In this document: one piece after another, positions 11,548 through 13,626 of the stretch
Layout: each line of letters begins with the position of its first letter
How positions within the stretch are numbered: position 1 is the first letter of the stretch
From: Embleya sp040605455
GTDB lineage: Bacteria > Actinomycetota > Actinomycetes > Streptomycetales > Streptomycetaceae
Reading direction: 5' to 3'
Length of the DNA stretch: 13,626 nucleotides
Assembly: GCF_040605455.1 (NCBI RefSeq)
Contig: NZ_JBEXCV010000196.1
Coordinates: forward strand, 1-13,626
Made by a program: the position numbers and the translations under genes
The notes under the pieces: generated by a model
Database searches by the model: none
Told to the model about the DNA's origin: nothing
The model's input: only the letters and a program-made list of their open reading frames with translations

Positions 11548-13374
11548 ATGGGTCACTACAAGTCGAATCTCCGCGACCTGGAGTTCAATCTGTTCGAGGT
11601 CTTCGGACGCGAGCAGGTCTATGGCACGGGTCCGTTCGCGGAAATGGACGTCGACACCGCGAGGTCGATCCTGGCCGAGGTCGAGCGCCTCGCCGTGAAC
11701 GACCTCGCCGATTCGTTCGCCGAGGGCGACCGCAACCCACCCGTGTTCGACCCTGCGACGCACACGGCCACGCTGCCCGAGGCGTTCAAGAAGTCGTACA
11801 AGGCGTACATGGACTCGGAGTGGTGGCGTCTCGCGCTCCCCGAGAACATGGGCGGCACCAACTGCCCGCGCTCGCTGCGCTGGTCGGTGGCCGAGCTGGT
11901 GCTCGGCGCCAACCCGGCGCTGTGGATGTACGCGGCGGGTCCCGACTTCGCCCAGGTGCTGCACACGCTCGGCACCGAGGAGCAGCGCAAGGTCGCCGGC
12001 TTCATGGTCGACCGCCAGTGGGGCTCCACCATGGTGCTGACCGAGCCCGACGCGGGTTCGGACGTGGGCGCGGGCCGCACAAAGGCGGTCCGGCAGGAGG
12101 ACGGCACCTGGCACATCCAGGGCGTCAAGCGCTTCATCACCTCGGGTGACCAGGACATGACCGAGAACATCATCCACCTGGTGCTCGCGCGCCCGGAGGG
12201 TGCCGGTCCCGGTACCAAGGGCCTGTCGCTGTTCGTGGTCCCGAAGTTCCACTTCGACCCGGAGACCGGCGAACTCGGCGAGCGCAACGGCGCCTTCGTC
12301 ACCAACGTCGAGCACAAGATGGGCCTCAAGGTCTCCACGACCTGCGAACTCACCTTCGGCGAGCACGGCGTCCCGGCCGTGGGCACCCTGGTCGGCGAGG
12401 TGCACAGTGGCATCGCACAGATGTTCAAGATCATCGAGTACGCCCGGATGATGGTCGGCACGAAGGCCATCGCAACGCTGTCCACCGGCTACCTCAACGC
12501 GCTCGAGTACGCCAAGGAGCGCTACCAGGGCGCCGACCTCGCGCAGATGACGAACAAGGCCGCGCCGCGCGTGTCCATCACCCACCACCCCGACGTGCGC
12601 CGCTCGCTGCTCACCCAGAAGGCGTACGTCGAGGGCATGCGCGCGCTCGTGCTGTACACGTCCTCGTGGCAGGACCGGATCGAAGGCGCCGCGCTCGCGG
12701 GCGAAAGCGACGAGACCGCGGACCGGGTCAACGACCTGCTGCTGCCGATCGTCAAGGGCTACGGCTCGGAGAAGTCCTACGAGCAGCTCGCGCAGTCGCT
12801 GCAGATCTTCGGCGGCTCGGGCTTCCTCCAGGAATACCCGATCGAGCAGTACATCCGGGACGCCAAGATCGACACCCTCTACGAGGGCACCACCGCGATC
12901 CAGGGTCAGGACTTCTTCTTCCGGAAGATCGTCCGCGATCAAGGCAAGGCGCTGACCGTGGTGGCGGGCGAGATCCAGGAGTTCATCGCCGCGCACGCCG
13001 AGGGCGAACTGGCCGCCGAGGTCAAGCTGCTCGCGACCGCCGCCGAGGACGTCCAGGGCATGGTCGCCGCGATGATCAACCAGCTGATGGCGTCCGAGCA
13101 GGAGATCGACTCGATCTACAAGGTCGGCCAGAACACCACCCGACTCCTGATCGCCGCCGGCGATCTGGTGGTCTCCTGGCTGCTGCTGCGCCAGGCCTCG
13201 GTGGCGCTGGCCAAGCTGGCCGGCACGCCCGGTCGGGACGAGGCGTTCTACCAGGGCAAGGTGGCCGCGGCGAAGCACTTCGCCCGCGAGATCCTGCCGC
13301 TGCTGACGCCGCAGCGGCTGATGGTCGAGCAGATCGACAACGCGATCATGGAGCTGCCGGAGGCTGCTTTCTAG
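11548..13374 (+). CDS. fadE5: Acyl-CoA dehydrogenase, FadE5-like
   Basis: FAD-dependent first step of beta-oxidation, making trans-2-enoyl-CoA. The 608-residue product is much longer than the ~380-residue short/medium-chain enzymes and matches Mycobacterium tuberculosis FadE5 (about 611 residues) from end to end: it opens HYKSNLRDLEFNLFEV, has the acyl-CoA dehydrogenase signature TEPDAGSD (165-172), FITSGD, VTNVEHKMGLKVS, ARMMVGTKAIATLSTGYLN and ITHHPDVRRSL, and ends IMELPEAAF. E446 in LYEGTTA corresponds to the catalytic glutamate, and residues beyond about 470 form the extra C-terminal helical domain. FadE5 is described as acting on a broad range of chain lengths. ATG at 11548 has GGAG nine bases upstream. 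The gene appears monocistronic; a hairpin and the interspersed element start at its stop codon. Confidence 0.95.
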   Translation: MGHYKSNLRDLEFNLFEVFGREQVYGTGPFAEMDVDTARSILAEVERLAVNDLADSFAEGDRNPPVFDPATHTATLPEAFKKSYKAYMDSEWWRLALPENMGGTNCPRSLRWSVAELVLGANPALWMYAAGPDFAQVLHTLGTEEQRKVAGFMVDRQWGSTMVLTEPDAGSDVGAGRTKAVRQEDGTWHIQGVKRFITSGDQDMTENIIHLVLARPEGAGPGTKGLSLFVVPKFHFDPETGELGERNGAFVTNVEHKMGLKVSTTCELTFGEHGVPAVGTLVGEVHSGIAQMFKIIEYARMMVGTKAIATLSTGYLNALEYAKERYQGADLAQMTNKAAPRVSITHHPDVRRSLLTQKAYVEGMRALVLYTSSWQDRIEGAALAGESDETADRVNDLLLPIVKGYGSEKSYEQLAQSLQIFGGSGFLQEYPIEQYIRDAKIDTLYEGTTAIQGQDFFFRKIVRDQGKALTVVAGEIQEFIAAHAEGELAAEVKLLATAAEDVQGMVAAMINQLMASEQEIDSIYKVGQNTTRLLIAAGDLVVSWLLLRQASVALAKLAGTPGRDEAFYQGKVAAAKHFAREILPLLTPQRLMVEQIDNAIMELPEAAF

Positions 13375-13492
13375 GGCGGCTTCGCCGCCGGCTCGCGAGG
13401 CACCACATTTATCTCTCCCCCGCTACGCACGTCGATCAGTTGGGGCGGCCCGAGTCGGGGGCACTGACGCGCCGCAGGGGCGGTCGCGTGGA
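13374..13492. repeat. Interspersed intergenic element, copy 2 (short form)
   Basis: Begins on the last base of the fadE5 stop codon. The first 33 bp equal 5371-5403 exactly, including the GGCGGC-TTC-GCCGCC hairpin (13375-13389), which may act as the fadE5 terminator. Similarity continues through CTCCCCCGC, CGTCGATCA (13430-13438), a GTCGGGG run and CTGACGCGCC (13464-13473). It lacks about 100 bp present in copy 1, as if lost between CGCTTCGC direct repeats, and lacks the 17-bp duplication. Confidence 0.75.
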
Positions 13493-13585
13493 AGGGCGCG
13501 GGTCGGCCGCGTCTGCCGGCCCGGACCCTGATCGACTCGGCCATGGGCCGAACCGACCCGAACGCCGGTCGGGCCGAAACCTCGG

Positions 13586-13624
13586 CTACACCGCGATCAC
13601 CCGGCCCGCGCCCACCGCACCGCG
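13586..13624 (-). CDS. Possible 3' end of a leftward gene (partial)
   Basis: Reading leftward from the window edge, one frame gives RGAVGAGRVIAV and a TAG at 13586-13588. This could be the last residues of a gene lying mostly beyond the window, convergent with fadE5. Twelve codons are too few to identify a family. The stretch 13493-13585 before it shows nothing I can name. Confidence 0.22.
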   Translation of the reverse strand, partial: RGAVGAGRVIAV

Positions 13625-13626
13625 CG

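Noticed and set aside
5371..13492. The two element copies as ends of a composite transposon
   Set aside because: No transposase, no terminal inverted repeats and no target duplications are visible, and the genes between them are ordinary chromosomal genes.

Overview
The window is high-GC actinobacterial chromosome, most probably from a Streptomyces-like (Streptomycetales) organism. The base composition, strong third-position GC bias, GTG starts, a mycothiol-type DinB/MDMPI protein, a mycobacterial-like FadE5 acyl-CoA dehydrogenase, a micro-ORF resembling actinobacterial ribosomal protein bL37, and a GCCGGCGCTTGAGG intergenic repeat all point that way. The genus cannot be fixed from the sequence alone.

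Layout. (1) Positions 1-251 hold a non-coding array of 26-bp tandem repeats with decayed outlying copies. (2) Positions 271-5197 form an Entner-Doudoroff module: a leftward ROK-family repressor gene, a 159-bp divergent promoter region with nested inverted repeats, and the rightward operon edd-glk-eda, whose junctions both overlap by 4 bp. Edd dehydrates 6-phosphogluconate to KDPG, Eda splits KDPG to pyruvate and glyceraldehyde-3-phosphate, and Glk feeds glucose in; zwf and pgl must lie elsewhere. (3) Positions 5198-5761 are non-coding but packed with structure: a 10-bp hairpin, a pair of hairpins with identical loops and compensated stems, a strong intrinsic terminator, an interspersed element and G-quadruplex motifs. 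(4) Positions 5762-7884 hold two leftward genes, a DinB/MDMPI-type enzyme and a membrane-anchored PP2C/SpoIIE-type phosphatase. (5) Positions 8084-10597 hold a TetR-type regulator and an amidohydrolase of the D-aminoacylase superfamily with an altered active site. (6) Positions 10681-11308 hold a 23-residue bL37-like gene and a convergent SseB-domain gene, separated by a bidirectional hairpin. (7) Positions 11548-13374 hold fadE5, preceded by two 15-bp palindromic operators and followed by a second, shortened copy of the element found at 5371. The last ~130 bp may contain the 3' end of a leftward gene.

The genes do not form one pathway. The coherent unit is the ED operon with its divergent repressor and elaborate 3' region; the rest is ordinary actinobacterial catabolic and regulatory content. 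The least explained signal is the twin-hairpin structure at 5256-5313: two stems differ at three base pairs, all three changes are compensated on the opposite arm, and the 10-nt loop is unchanged. It ends at a classical terminator and may be a 3'-UTR-derived small RNA or a protein-binding RNA element.
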